NCBI GenBank assembly: GCA_030280995.1
Contig: JASXTE010000005.1
Coordinates: 29,246,501 to 29,310,500, forward strand
From: Hemileia vastatrix
Taxonomy: Eukaryota > Basidiomycota > Pucciniomycetes > Pucciniales > Zaghouaniaceae
Direction of reading: 5' to 3'
DNA length: 64,000 bases
In this document: one piece after another, positions 42,601-55,548 of the stretch
Position numbering within the stretch: position 1 is the first letter of the stretch
How the letters are laid out: each line of letters begins with the position of its first letter
Program-made: the position numbers and the translations under genes
The notes under the pieces: generated by a model
What the model saw: only the letters and a program-made list of their open reading frames with translations
Told to the model about the DNA's origin: nothing
Databases searched by the model: none

Positions 42601-44960
42601 AATTCCAAGGATAAGAAGCTATGTGTGTGACCTGAAGGAAAAATTTTCAACATTAACCATCAATAATTATGGTATAAGTGAGAATGCTGCCCATAAGCTG
42701 CATAAAAATAAAGAAAAAGAACCTGAACAGAGTTCCTCCTTTCTTCCTCATATTTCGGCCATTAAACAAACTGACAATGAGTCTGTAAAATATTTTGCTA
42801 CTAGCAAAAAATCTTGTGATGGTAATGTACCACCTTTTTCTGTAAATAATGAAATTTCTGAACACCTGGCTAAACTTCAGGAATTGTTAATGATGAATAA
42901 CTCAAACCAAAAAATGGACCATCCCAGTAGTCAGAAAAATTGGCCTAAATTGGACCAATATCCTACCTTTGATGGTGATTCTTCTTCTGATTGGCAACAC
43001 TTTATCCAAAGAATTGATAATTTAAAGAGATATTATAAACTACCTGATGAGGAAATTTTTTCTAAGCTAATTTCTTTATTTTCCAATGTAGCCTTGATGT
43101 GGTATGAATCTGTTCTTTTAGATAACAATCATTATACATGGAATGATTGAAAATCCTTGATTGAGAATCAGTTTGGTGGTTCAAAATTCAGGTTGGCTCA
43201 GCAAAGACTGTATGAGAATACTAGATATGTATACTCCTCTATTGAAAAACCCCATGTTTTCCCTATGAAAGTAACAAAAATCCTGAGAGCAATTGATCCA
43301 AGGATGAATTATGATATTTGGAGAGATATAATCTTGTATAATTTACCAAATTCTCTTAGAGATTTAATTGTAGCTAGAACTGAGAATGTAAGGGAAAATT
43401 TTTCTTTAATTAATATCTGTAATGAGGTACTACTCAACCATAGATATGAACCAAAGAATTACCTTGGTAAATCTTATCATGATCAAAATAAATCCTCTAC
43501 AAAGCCCCCAGAAAAATCTGGTAAACCCTCTTCCCCAGTTGCACCTGAAAAATATGCAACAAATACTTGTTATAAATGTAACAAACCATGGCAAAAGGGT
43601 CATGTTTGTGACAAGAAAATTCATCTTGTTGAACAACATGAAGACACTGATGAGTCTTAAATTGACGTCAATAATTCTTCTAGTGACTGTGAAAGTAATA
43701 TCTCCTATGAAAATGACTCTGTTAAAGATGTTTTAATGTTGGAATTATTTAGATAATATATCTGAAGAGTGTGTATTGGATTTATCTTCAGTGGAAAATG
43801 CTTAAATAATTAAAGATATTACTAACAATTCTATAGCCATATCCCCTTTGAAAGCACCTGTTACCATTAGTGGTAATAATGTTTATCTAGTTCATGACTC
43901 TGGTGCTGGAGGAAGTGTAGTGTCTGAAAGAGCTTTAGCTTCAGTAGATAAGGATTATTTGAGTAAATTATTACCTATAACTTCTGAAAAATGGAGAGGT
44001 GTGGTTCTACCTTAATTCCTATTGGAAAATACAAAGCTTCTGTATTCTTCAAATATAATGGTGGTTTTGTCAGAGCTATTTGTGAATTTTTTGTCATGAA
44101 AAATGATAATTTAAGCAATTGGTTTAATATGGGTAATGATATTTTAACCATGTTTGGTGTGAAATTGGACCCAGAAAATAATTGCTTCAACTTGGGATTG
44201 AATGGAAAAAGGAAACTCAAAATTTCCACATCTAGAAAACCTTCTGGGCATCTGTTAAAGTCTTGTAACTCACTGATCCAGTGTAAAGGCAGAACAACAA
44301 TTGAAATGGATGATTTATTAAATGAAATAAAAACTGCTTCTTTTGGTGATCAGTTAACTAGTGAACAAAAGGATTCTATTATTGCCTCAATTACCTTTTT
44401 CCCAATGGCTTTTGCTCATGGTTCTCATGTCTTAGGAAGTGTTCAGGAAGAAATGAAAATTAACTTATCCTGTAACTTGAGTGATATTCCTCCTAGTCTT
44501 AAGAGAAAACCATATCCTGCTTCTCCAACAAAAAGAAAGGATATTGAAGATAATATTTCCACATTATTAAAAATGAATATCATTGAGAAAGTGGATGTCA
44601 CCCCCAAATATTGTGTCATCTCCCCAGTCTTAATTTCTTATGAAAAAATAAGGCTAGATTATGTGGAGATTACAGAGCATTAAACACTTATACTGTTGAT
44701 GATATTTATCTTTACCCAGAATTAATTCAATACATGTTACCTAGCAGGGTGCAAAATTTATTAGTTGTCTGGATGGAAATAAAGGGTATCATCAAGTACC
44801 TGTTTAGAAAAATTCTCAAAATTTTTTGCTTATTGCTACTCATATGGGAATATATAAGTATGTTAAAATGCCATTTGGCCCTAAAAATGCACCTTCAGTT
44901 TTTTAAAAAGTCATGGATAACACTTTCCATCAGGAAATTATTGAGGGATAGCTCATGGTG
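42601..44960 (+). pseudogene. gag-pol: Element C capsid, zinc knuckle, protease and RT
   Basis: Capsid (LDQYPTFDGDSSSDW), zinc knuckle CYKCNKPWQKGHVC, protease centre DSGAGGSVVS (about 43890) and RT fingers to palm are recognisable in several frames. Stops lie at 43148 (TGG to TGA), 43658 and 43804. Frame changes lie near 43745, 44010 and 44650, and further stops in the palm fall near 44803 and 44903. It was clearly an A-like gene. Confidence 0.8.
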
Positions 44961-45859
44961 TATATTGATGATATCATAGTTTTTCTAAAACTTTTGATGA
45001 ACATATGGTTCATATAAATAGGGTTTTCCAAAAAATGGATGAAATCAATATGACCTTGTCCTTGAAAAAGTGTAAATTTGGTTTTCAATCTTTGAAAGTC
45101 CTTGGCCATGTTGTCTCAGGCCTACAAATTTGTGTAGACCACAACAAAGTTGCTGCGATTCAAAATGTGAAGGCACCAACTTCTGTAAGAAAAATTCAAA
45201 GTTTTTTGCGTATGTGTGGCTATTATAGACAATATATTAAAAATTATCAGGTAATAGCCTTACCTCTTACTAAACTAAATAGGAAAGATGTTGCATTAAT
45301 CTGGAATATTGACTGTCAAAAAGCTTTTGATACATTAAAATGTTGCTTAATGACAGCCCCTATCTTAGATCTTCCAGATTTTAACAAGCCATTTTTCCTG
45401 TATACAGATGCTAGCTTTGTTGGTCTGGGTGCTGCCCTCCACCAGAAACAAATTATTAATGATAAATCCTCAGAAGTTTTAATTTGCTATATTTTAAGAA
45501 CCTTGAGAAATAGTGAATTGAAATATGGTGCTACTCAATTAGAGTGCTTAGAAGTTGTTTGGGCTCTTGAGAAGCTTCATTACTATCTAGATGACCAAAA
45601 GTTTGAATTGGTAACTGACTGTAGTGCTGTGAAGTCCCTCTTGAACCTGAAAACACCTAATAGACATATGTTCAGGTGGAAACTTGCTGTTCAAGAATAC
45701 AGAGGATGGATGACAATTATCCATAGGGATGGAAATGTTCACTCCAATTTTGATATGCTCTCCAGATTGCCTCTACCAAACAATGACTCAAATCCTGCTT
45801 TTGTACATGAAGATGATACTGTTCATATCCATGGTATATTTATATTTGATATGGAATAA
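44961..45859 (+). pseudogene. pol: Element C RT active site, thumb and RNase H
   Basis: YIDD is encoded near 44961-44972 but followed by a frameshift. The frame from 45005 holds the rest of the palm, SFLRMCGYYRQYIKN and RNase H (YTDASFVGLGAALHQ, LVTDCSAVKSLL, NFDMLSRLPLP). It ends at TAA 45857 in place of a Glu codon. Confidence 0.8.
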
Positions 45860-47401
45860 GAGTTATCTCAATTAATACTCGATTCATATAATAAGGATTC
45901 TGACTTAAATAAATCAGTTACTATCTTAAATGATACTAGGAATGCTTCAATTCAAGCATTGATTAAAACCTTTCCTGCAAAGTATCAAAATGCTTTGATT
46001 AAAGGAAAGTTTTCTATTGAAGATGGTTATATATATTATAGAAGAAATCTTACTAATTTAATTGTAATTCCTCCTTCTATGAAAGAAACTATCCTCAAGC
46101 TTTGTCATTATGACATATTAGCTGGTAATTTTGATCTTGAAAAAACATTGATTAGAATCAAATACACTGCATGGTGGACTAATATGTCTGAAGACAAAAA
46201 ATTATATGTTGAATCTTGTCATTCCTGCCAAAAATCTAAAAAGTTTACAGGTAAAAGAGCAAGGTTATTACAACATATTGAAGCACCTGATTTTCCTTGG
46301 CATATAATTAACATGGATTTTGTCACTGGTCTTCCTGTTTCAGGTAAAGAAAGCTATAACTTTTGTTAGGTAGTAGTAGATAGATTCACAAAAATGTGCA
46401 AATTTATTCCCACCCACAAAGATGTATCCAACAAAGAATTAGCTTTCTTATGGTGGTCTTACATGTTTAATATTATTGGTTTTCCAAAAGCCATTATCTC
46501 TGATAGAGATCCAAAATTTACTTCTGAGTTTTGGACCTCTTTGATGGATATTTGTGGCTGTAAGTTAAAGTTGTCTACAGCTCACCATCCTCAGACTGAT
46601 GGTCTAGCTGAAAGAATGATTCAAATTCTCGAAGATATGATTAGAAGGTATTGTGCCTTTGGATTAGAATAAAAAGACAATGACAGATTTACTCATGATT
46701 GGGTCACTCTATTGCCTGGTCTTGAATTGGCATATAATAGCACTGTTCATTCTGTCACTGAGAAAAAGCCTTTTGAGCTTTGGTTAGGTTATGTCCCAAA
46801 AACTCCTGCTCAGATTCTCAATAATAAATTACCTAAGTTGGAACTACACCCTGGTGTAAAATCTTTTATGCAAATGCAACAGCTATGCAGAAAAAATGCT
46901 CAAAGCTGTATTGATAAAGCATTTGAATACGAAAAGAAATGATGGGATAAATCCCATAAAGAATACACATTTAAAAAGGGTGATAATGTGTTGATATCTA
47001 CTGTCTATTTCAATTCACAAGGTAAAAACAAATTAAAAGATCCTTTTGTAGGACCATTTGTTGTTAAAAAAATGGTTGGAGATAATGCAGTAGAAGTTGT
47101 ATTGTATTCTCCATATGATAGGAAATATCCTGTTTTTCCCATTTCTTTGCTTAAGCCTTATACTTCCAACAGTGACTTATTTCCCAAAAGAAGGGGAAGA
47201 CCTATGAAAAAACCTCAGAAAGTCACAGAAACTGCAGAAATTGATAAAATTCTCAATGATAGAATTATCACTTCTGAAAGAGGTACTGAATATTTATTGA
47301 GATATAAGAACAAATCATCTGAACATGATGCATGGATACCTGGAAAGGATATTTCAAATCTTTCTACTCTGTTAAAGAAGTACAAAAAGAAAAAATCTTA
47401 G
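45860..47401 (+). pseudogene. pol: Element C integrase with chromodomain
   Basis: In the zinc domain the HDDILAGH His pair is altered to HYDILAGN, and CHSCQ is present. Core residues are in [21 protein letters not shown] and [12 protein letters not shown]. Then come a GPF module, RRGRPMKK and the chromodomain EIDKILNDR...WIPGKDISNL, ending at 47401. Stops at 46366 (TGG to TAG), 46670 and 46940 break it. Confidence 0.82.
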
Positions 47402-47438
47402 CATTTCATTTTTTGTTGTTTTTTTTAGAGTGAGGGAG

Positions 47439-48203
47439 TGTCAGCCAGGCTATACAAGGAGCCCAGTAAATGATATGTTAATTTATTGGACCTGAAAGAG
47501 GGGGTAAGAATAGTATTTTATGTATATAAATTAATATTTTATTACATAATAAAATTATATAATTATCTTCTTAAATATAAGTGTTATATTAATTTTATTG
47601 TTATATAAATTTTTATACATTTAAATTAAGCATAGTATCTTTTATATTTTACAAATAATGGCCCAATTTTATGTATTTAATAATTATAATTTAATAATTA
47701 ATTAATTACAAACATATATTATAATTATATATGTAAAATTGACTTATAATTTAATTAAATCAATTGATAAAATTTATATATTAAATATAACTTTTCATAT
47801 ATTATTAAAAAATAATATTAGGCGTTTCTTTTGACCCTTAATTGTCTCAGAAAAAATTATTAAATAAACTATAAAACTTATTTAATAACATAGTATTAAA
47901 ATCCCCACTTTAAATTACAAATATGATTATATTAATTATATGTTTCATTTAAACTAATTATTGAGTTAATAACATAGTTAAAACAATTAATTAAAATTTC
48001 TTTAAACTGGATTGATTTTATTATATGAATTTTTGGTATGAAAATAATTTTAATTGTTTTACTTAAACCCTTTACATGTCACTATAATGTCTGTTTTGGA
48101 TTATTTTACTCATTGATCTCATGTTTCAGACTTACTTGGTTACTAATTATTTTAATTAAGTGTTTTGAGAAGTCATGGTTGGAAAATGGTTAATTACTCA
48201 CGG
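47439..48203 (+). repeat. 3' LTR of element C, left part
   Basis: It starts after the polypurine tract TGAGGGAG and continues at 60756 beyond element D. ACGG at 48200-48203 is duplicated at 60752-60755, marking the D insertion. Confidence 0.9.
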
Positions 48204-49277
48204 TGTGGTCTTCCAACATTGGCAGGGGCCTTTGTTGCGTGATTTGGCGCTTTTTGTGCATGTCTTAATTGACATCTGTTAAGGAATTGGGTATTTTTCT
48301 GGTTTTATTCCGTGGATATTGGGTCTGTGGGTATGTGGGTACTATCATTGGATAGCCCCAGTTTTTCTCTATATTTTATGTTTTGAAGACATTTTTCATA
48401 TTCTAAGTTTTAAGAAGTCATTTCCTCATTCTTCATTTGTAAAAGATAGCTGTTTAATTTTGTTTTTTGTGTTATATGGGCTAACCTTAAGTCTTAGGGT
48501 TAAGTGCTTAGTACCATTGGATAGAGCTAATTTTTCTTTATATTTCATGTCACAATGTTGTTATAGTGAAATTCCGTGTTTTAAAGGTTTTAGTAGTTGT
48601 AGCTAATTTTTCTAAGTAGATTAGTTGTTTTTATTGGTTTTCTGGCTTCAGGGAGGCCGGGCCGCTTCAGGCGGCACCTCCGACGTTGGGCGGCCTGCCC
48701 GCCTCTGTTTTAGAAGGTTGGGGAGCGCTTCAGGAGGGTTTTATTATTCAATTTGGTGGGTGCGCATGGGCTCTTAGATAGTGGTCTGTGTGTACATAGT
48801 GAATAAGACAGTTTGGGGCAACCTTAATTATCATACAACCATCCAGAGGTGATATCCTTGTTCCTCACTCAGTTTTCACTGTTTTCTGGCCACAATTTGG
48901 CTGTGTTTGTTGCAAGTGAGTTCTTCATTTAACTTAACTTTGACAACTGTTTTCTCTGTTATAGTCTTGCAAGCTATAGCAAGTATTATTGCTGTCTCTG
49001 GTGTGGATTTGCAGCCTACATCAAATATCTTTGCTGTCTCTGGTGTGGACATTGTTCTACATTTCTGTTCTTTGGTCTGGTAGTCTGTCTGGTGACTACT
49101 TTCTTGGCTCATCAAGCAGTCAAGTGTGTTGAAAAGGGGCTTTAGCAAACCAGGAACCAACTTACTTTAGCAAGTAAATCTCACTCTATTTTTCTAAAGG
49201 GACAGGGGATTTTCTCTCTGATTTTTCTCCAAATCCCTTGGTCAAGGCCTATAGCTAGTACTATAGGATTGTCTACA
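48204..49277 (+). repeat. 5' LTR of element D
   Basis: It starts TGTGGTCTTCC and ends TTGTCTACA. A GC-rich block at 48650-48715 (GGCCGGGCCGC and GGCGGCCTGCCCGCC) stands out from its AT-rich surroundings and is kept in the 3' LTR. No clear TATA box is seen. Confidence 0.93.
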
Positions 49278-49281
49278 TTTC

Positions 49282-49298
49282 TGGCGCCCAACATGGGG
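49282..49298 (+). other. Primer binding site, element D
   Basis: TGGCGCCCAACATGGGG lies four bases after the LTR and differs from B at one base. Confidence 0.75.
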
Positions 49299-49368
49299 TA
49301 GAACTGGCTAGTTCCTTGATATCTCTGTTTTCATTGGTTGGCTCTTTTTGGTGATTTGGTCTGGAGCA

Positions 49369-50203
49369 ATGGCTTCTGGTTCCTCTATTTCTGTGGTGAC
49401 TGTCAGTGGGGGGGATGGTCCTCCTGCTGTGATGGTTCGGGAGTGTGTGAGGATTAAAACTTGGGATGGTACCAAGTTTAATGGGGAGGATGTCAAGTGG
49501 TTTCTAGAGAAGTATGAAACTGCTGCTGGAGTGGATGGTGCTTCCTACCTGGACATGGTGAAGCAGATTATCTTCTTCATTGGTGATAGGGAAGTGGAGA
49601 AGGAGATTGTGGCCATGTCTGGCTACAAGAAGAGGGATTGGAAATTGTTGTGTAGGGAGATGGTGGATAGATGGGGTGTCAGGTTCACTATGGTGGATCT
49701 GAACAAGGTTGTCAGTGAATGGCAATCTTATGGTGGTGTTGGTAACTTGCATAGTTACAGAAAGTTTCTGCTACATTTTGATCCTGTGGTGGAATATAGC
49801 TGGCACATGAAAATGCTGCCAAGGATGTTTTTTGGTCTGCCCTGGCTAGAGATTTCAGGATGGATGTGTTGAAGGAGTTGTCAAGAAAGGAATTGATGAA
49901 GACTCTTTCTAATGGGGACCAGAAGTTGCCTGCCTTGGATAAGGTGAAGGAGGCTGTTGTTTGAACTTATTGGATGTGGACACCTATCAGGAGGGGTGTG
50001 CCAAGTATGTCAGGAAAGTAAGTGAGGCTTTGGCTGAAGAGGAAGTTAGGGAGAAGAAGGAGGGGAAGAATTTGGTGCAGGTTCCCAAACAGGAGAGGAA
50101 CCCAATGGTGGAGCAGTTGGCTTATCTTACAAAGAAGCTGCATTTTTTTGATAAGGAGGCTAAGAAGGTCAATAAGGCACCTTCTCAGCCTAGAAAACTT
50201 TGA
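49369..50203 (+). pseudogene. gag: Element D Gag capsid region, frameshifted
   Basis: ATG 49369 (MASGSSISVV) starts a frame matching B Gag (TKFNGEDVKWFLEKYETAAGVDGA, DMVKQIIFFI). A frameshift near 49810 and a stop near 49962 break it. The homologous sequence carries on in a second frame to 50203 (EREKKEGKNLVQVPK-like, charged), and then the 50022-51644 frame takes over. Confidence 0.75.
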
Positions 50204-51644
50204 TAGGAGGGCTGGTAGGAGTGATCCCTGGGTCTGCTCTTATTGCAGCAGGAGGGGGCACAGGTCCAATGATTGTTGGGCATTGAACAGGGATGTGTCT
50301 GAAGGAAAGGTGGAATTTGATGGCATAGTTTTCAAGTTCCCTGATGGTTCTTTTGTTAAGCCCAGTGAGGGGCAGGCTCCTGTTGATTTGGTCAGGAGAA
50401 GGGGAGGTCTCAATCAAAGGAGGCCAAGGTTTGAGGAGATTCCTGATCAAGGGAGGTCTTCTGGTAAGGAGGATGAGGATACCAAGGGAAAGGGGAAGGA
50501 GGTCAGTAAGGTCTCTTATTCTACTTCCTTTGGTGGTTTGGAGTTGTATTCTTGTGGTGGGCAGTCAAGTGGTGAATTCTTGGCTGGTGTTTATGATGTG
50601 AAAGCAGGGAAGGTGGGAAGGCCTAAGAGCAGTTCTCAGGCCCAACCAAAGCCAAATGCTTCAAAGGGTGATCCTAAGCTGAGTCCAGCTAGGAAAAGTT
50701 ACAGCAAAGAGGAGCTGTACAAGATGCAGAAGGGTATGGCTGACATGGGCCCCCCTAGTTTTGGTGCATTGGACCTGAATGATGAGCCAATGCCAATGGA
50801 GGTGGATTCTGACTCTGAGGAGGATGTCCCTTTGGCTTTATTGCCAAAGCCTCCTGGATTTAGAGGTTCCGGTGAGGGATCTGGTTTGGTTCTTGTTAAT
50901 GGTAAACCTGTTGGTGGTGCTGGTCCGCAAGAAGCTTCTAAGATCAAGGTGGTGAAGCCAAGGGCTCACTTTGAGAGGCCAGTAGTTTCTGGTCAAGTTA
51001 ATGTTATGGACTCTGTCCTGGAAAGGATAAATCAGGGTCAGGTTTCCCTATCTTATGGGGAATTGTATGCTATCAGTCCAGGGTTGGCTGATAGACAGAA
51101 AAAGTTGTTGACCAGGAGAAGAGTTTCTTCTGGGGGGGTAGAATACATTTGTGATTCTGCTGGAAAGTTTGGTGAGGGTTTGGAAACTCATTTTTCTGCT
51201 CCTCTGGGATATGTCAATGTAACTCTGAATGGCCAGGAGGCAAGGGAATTGGTGGATTCAGGTTCTCAGATAAACCTGATTTCTTTGTTTGAGGCAACTC
51301 ATATGGGAATCCCCATCAAAACTGGTATTGGTAAGAATTTGAGAGGGATCAATGGTCATGTCACTGAATTGGTTGGAACTTCAGATTTTGTGAAGTTAGA
51401 TGTTGGCGGAGCCTCAGGGAAGGTTCATTTTTACATTGCTAAAGGTAATGTAAAATCAGTTTTATGTGGGCCATTCTTGATCTATTTTCACGCAAGAATT
51501 GGTTATCAATTTGATTTGGGAATCAGTTTGGAGTTGACTGGTGAAGATGAAAGGAGGCTACACATGAGGTTATCATCCCCTGGAGAGTATGGTTGGGAGA
51601 CAAGGCCTGGTTTATCTTCAATGTGCCAGTGCATGGACTGCTGA
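50190..51644 (+). pseudogene. gag-pol: Element D zinc knuckle and protease
   Basis: This is the long open part of a frame. The CCHC knuckle CSYCSRRGHRSNDC is encoded from 50235. A 300-residue basic and acidic linker follows, then a retropepsin-like domain (YVNVTLNGQEARELVDSGSQINLIS, with DSGS from 51255, and GINGHVTELVGTSDF). The matching region is missing from B. It ends at 51644 before the RT linker. The start upstream of 50190 is artificial; the natural frame came from gag. Confidence 0.8.
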
Positions 51645-52200
51645 AGGAGAGGGAAGGAAGTGGGTTCTGCCTCTGGTTTTTTGGAGTGTGGCTCAGGCTC
51701 TATTGAGAGTCTGTCTTTTTTAGAGTAATGAGGGCTGATCACCCTAGTGCTACAACCTCTCTTCAAGATGAGTAAATCCCAGGTTGTAGTAGGTCAGCTC
51801 CCTTGGAGATATACCAAGTGTATTTTCAACTTTCTCTTTTTAATGGTTCTCTTCTCTGAAAGTATTCATCAAGTTTTTTATCAAGTCTCTGTTCTCTCTC
51901 AAGATTCTTAATTATTTTTAATTCAAGCTCAAGGAAGAAGATTTATTATATATCTTTATTGAAAGATATGCGGAATAGTTTTGGAGTTGTGAGATTGGGG
52001 TCTAAAAGTAAGTCCTCCCAATTGTGCACCGCTAGGGTTTCTTCTACACCTTTCAAAAACATTACCTTGGCCACACATGTGAGCAATGGGGAATCCCTTG
52101 GTTTTTGTTCCAGGTCTGGTGGTGAAGATTTCCTGAAGATCCCTCAAGTTGAAGGTGGATCAGCAAATGTATAAGAAGGTAGCGCAGAAGATTAGGCCTT
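51645..52200 (+). other. Element D linker between protease and RT, no open frame
   Basis: The nucleotide sequence is alignable with B 11330-12240 in places (GGCTGATCACCCTAGTG, GGTCAGCTCCCTTGGAG), but no long frame remains. B's tandem hairpin repeats are absent here. Confidence 0.55.
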
Positions 52201-55200
52201 TTAATGAGGCTATGACTGTGGGTTTGAATCCCCCTTGAAGAGACCTCTTTTGTCAAGAGATCTGTACTGTACTCCTTTGGTGAAGAATCCTCCAGAATTT
52301 GTAGAGAAGGATAGGGTGACCATGGAAAGGATTAAGGTTGTTAATTTTGGTCCTGATGGGTGGTTGTCTTAAGAAGAAAAGAAGTTTTTGTTGCACATTA
52401 TTGTGCTAAGGGAAAAGGCAGTAGAATTTGTTGAGGAGGAAAGGGGTGTATTGAACCACTCTTATGGGGAACCTTACTTGATTCCCGTGGTTTGTCATGA
52501 ACCTTGGCAAATCAAACCTATTCCAATTCCAGCCGCTATTAGAGAGGATTTTGTGGAGTTCATTAGGTAAAGAGTCAGGACTGGGTTATACGAACAATTG
52601 ACATCCAGCTACTCAAGTCCAGTTTTCTGTGTAAAGAAGCAGCATGGGAAGTTGCGGGTGGTTCATGATCTTAGAGCCTTGAATAGACTCACTATCAAGG
52701 ACACTGGTATGCCACCAAGTGCAGAGGATTTTGTTGAAGCTTTTGCTAGAAGGGTGTGTTATGGTTTGAGTGATATTATGGGTGTTTATGATGAGAGGGA
52801 ACTTCATACGGATTCAAGGCCTCTCACAATTTTTGAGACTCCTTTGGGAAGATTTCAACTCACTAGGTTGCCTCAAGGAGCAACTAATTCAGTGGCAGTT
52901 TATCAAGCATGGATGGCTTGGATTTCTCAGGATGAGGTTCCTACTCATGCTGATATTTTTATTAATGATGGTGGAATTAAAGGACCATCCACTGATTATG
53001 GTAATGAAGTGTTAGCGGAGAACCCTGGCATAAGGAGGTTTGTATGGGAATATGCAATAACTCTAGAGAGAGTGTTGTTTAGGATTGAAGAGGCTGGTTT
53101 GACCATTTCAGGGTCAAAAATCTGTTGTTGTGTTCCTGCTTTGGAAATTCTGGGTCATGTGGTATGTAAAGAGGGAAGGATTATGGCAAAAAAGAAGATT
53201 AATAAAATTCAGTCATGGCCAAGGCCTAAAAATACTACTGAAGTCAGGGGATTTTTGGGTGTATGTGTATATGTCAGGATTTTTATTAAGGATTTTTCTT
53301 TGTTGGCTTCACCTTTAAGGAGGTTGACCTGAAAAGATGCAGATTGGGAATGGAATGAAGAGTGTGAAGAGGCTTTTCAGAAGTTGAAAAAGGTTGTTGG
53401 TGAAGATATGGTTCTTCACAAGTTGGATTATGCTGTTGGTGCTGGAAAATTTATATGGCAGTAGACTCAAGTTATATTGCTGCTGGTGCAGTTTTGTCTC
53501 AGGAAGATAAAACTGGGAGGGTCAGGCCAGTAAGATATGAGTCTGTGGTGTTTAATGAGGTGGAATCTAGGTATTCTCAACCTAAGTTGGAATTGTGTGG
53601 TGTAGCAAAAATTTTAAAGAAGCTACAGATGGTTTTGTGGGGGCAGCATTTTGAGCTGCAGGTGGATGAAAAATCTTTAGTTAAGATGATCAATATGCCT
53701 AGTCTTCCAAATGCTCCAATGACTAGGTGGGTGGTATTTATTCAACCTTTTTCTTTCAACCTGGTACACAAACCAGGTAAAACCTTTACTATGCCTGATG
53801 GATTATCTAGGAGGCCACCAACAGATGAAGATTCTGAGGCTGAAGAGTTCTATGAAGATGTTCCAGTGGTTAGGGCCAGCACAAAGGGTGCTGAAGATTT
53901 TTCTGACCTCCCCCAAGAGGCTAAACTGGCTGGATATGATCTTGATTCTGGTGATCAGGATGTTTTTGTTGATGAAGATGGAGTTGTTGTTTGGGACAGC
54001 TCAAATTTGGAAAAGGGTGTTTTTGTTAGTGAACTGGATTCTCACAAGGTTCAGTGGAAAGAGAAGGACGTGCCAAAATTTGAGGATTTGTGTCCTGGTT
54101 GGGCTGCTCAATTGGCTCATGTTCATAATGGTGATTTTGATGACAGAATTGTACCCTTGGATGTTGTTTTGTTGTATTTTGAAGATGAGACCTGGGGTCA
54201 GTCTGGGTTTTATTTTATTTTGGTGGAATATCTGTTGACCTTAGAGAGGCCAGATAGTTGTGATGATGATACTTGGTTGGCAATCAAGAAGAAGAGTCCT
54301 GCATTTTATGTGTCAGGAAGGCGGTTGATGAGGAGGAGACATCCAAATCCTCAAGTGGTGGTGACTCAGAAGAAGGGTCAAGAATTGGTTTTGAAGTCTT
54401 TGCATGAAGAGCTTGGTCATAGAGGCTTTGGGGAGACTTATAGAAGTGTAGCAGACAGATTTTGGTGGCCAGGTATGAAGTTGGCTGTGCAGGGTTGGGT
54501 TCAATCTTGTGAAGAATGTCAAATAAGAAGTCATTTGAAACCTAAAGAGGTGGGCCGTGCTACTGGTGAATCAACGGTTTTTGGAAGGGTCAGTCTGGAT
54601 TCTGTCCATCTTAAAGAGGGCAGGTCAAAATACTTGATTGTTGCTAGGGATGATTTGTCTGGTTGGGTTGAGGAAGTGCCTCTGGTTAATTTGACTGCCA
54701 AGAATGTGGCAGAGTTTTTGAAGAAGGAGTGAATTTATAGGTATGGGTTGATGAAGTTGGTGACTGTTGATGGCAGGCCAGAGTTTGGTGCCGAATTTAA
54801 AGAAGCTGTGGCTAGTATTGGTTCTAAAGTTAGAGTGGCTACACCATATTATCCTAAAGCTAAAGGCATGGTTGAAAGAGGCCATCAAGTTATCAAGAAC
54901 GCTTTGGTGAAGATGTGTGGAGATAGTGCTTAAAAGTGGAGGCATTATTTACCCTTGGTGTTATTTGCTGGTAGGGTCACTGTGAAGAGGACAACTGGAT
55001 ATTCTCCTTATGAGTTAATGTTTGTTCAAAAAGCCGTTCTACCAGTGGACTTGGAAGCTGTCTCTTATCATGGAATTGATTGGGATGACGTGCACTCAAC
55101 AGAAGATTTGCTCTGTTCCAGAATGCAACAGTTAGAATGTAGAGAGGAATGTCAAGAGAAGGCATACTCTAGAATGATGAAGATTAGGTATCAATCATTC

Positions 55201-55463
55201 AGGTACTGGGACAAGAAGTTGGCTCATAGACTCAGGAATCCCTTGAAACCTGGTTGTTTGGTTTTGGTGTATAATAAAAGTTTGGAGAGTCAGTGGGGAA
55301 AAAAGTTTGCTGACAGATGAAATTGACCTTACAGAGTCAGATCTCAGGTGTCTGGAGGTTCTTATGTTTTGGAAGAGTTGGATGGTGCAGTCTTAAAGAA
55401 GAGAGTGGCTGCAGACCAGGTCAAGAGGCTCTATCCTATAGGCACTAGGCATGAAGAAGATTG
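52201..55463 (+). pseudogene. pol: Element D RT, RNase H and integrase
   Basis: It is homologous to B pol throughout. RT has SSYSSPVFCVKKQHGKLRVVHDL, motif A LSDIMGVYDE and motif B LPQGATNSVAVYQ, but the active site reads FIND (IFINDGG) where B has FIDD. RNase H, the zinc domain (HEELGH...CEECQ) and the core (SLDSVHLKEG, TVDGRPEFG, KGMVERGH) follow. Stops occur at about 52369, 52568, 53330, 54730, 54931 and 55318, and there is a frameshift near 53450. The end aligns with the B stop. Confidence 0.85.
53907..53928 (+). other. Hairpin-TAAACTG motif inside D pol
   Basis: Stem CCTC/GAGG, loop CCCCAA and tail CTAAACTG lie in the same linker as the B copy at 14861. Confidence 0.68.
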
Positions 55464-55512
55464 ACTCTGCTATGAGGATAAACTATGGAACGTTCTTTTT
55501 GTTTTTGTTTTT

Positions 55513-55548
<36 letters not shown>

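Noticed and set aside
48876..49160. 94-aa minus-strand ORF in the D LTR, repeated at 60350-60634
   Set aside because: It is LTR sequence. The divergent LTR at 62091-62935 has only shorter, different minus-strand ORFs there.
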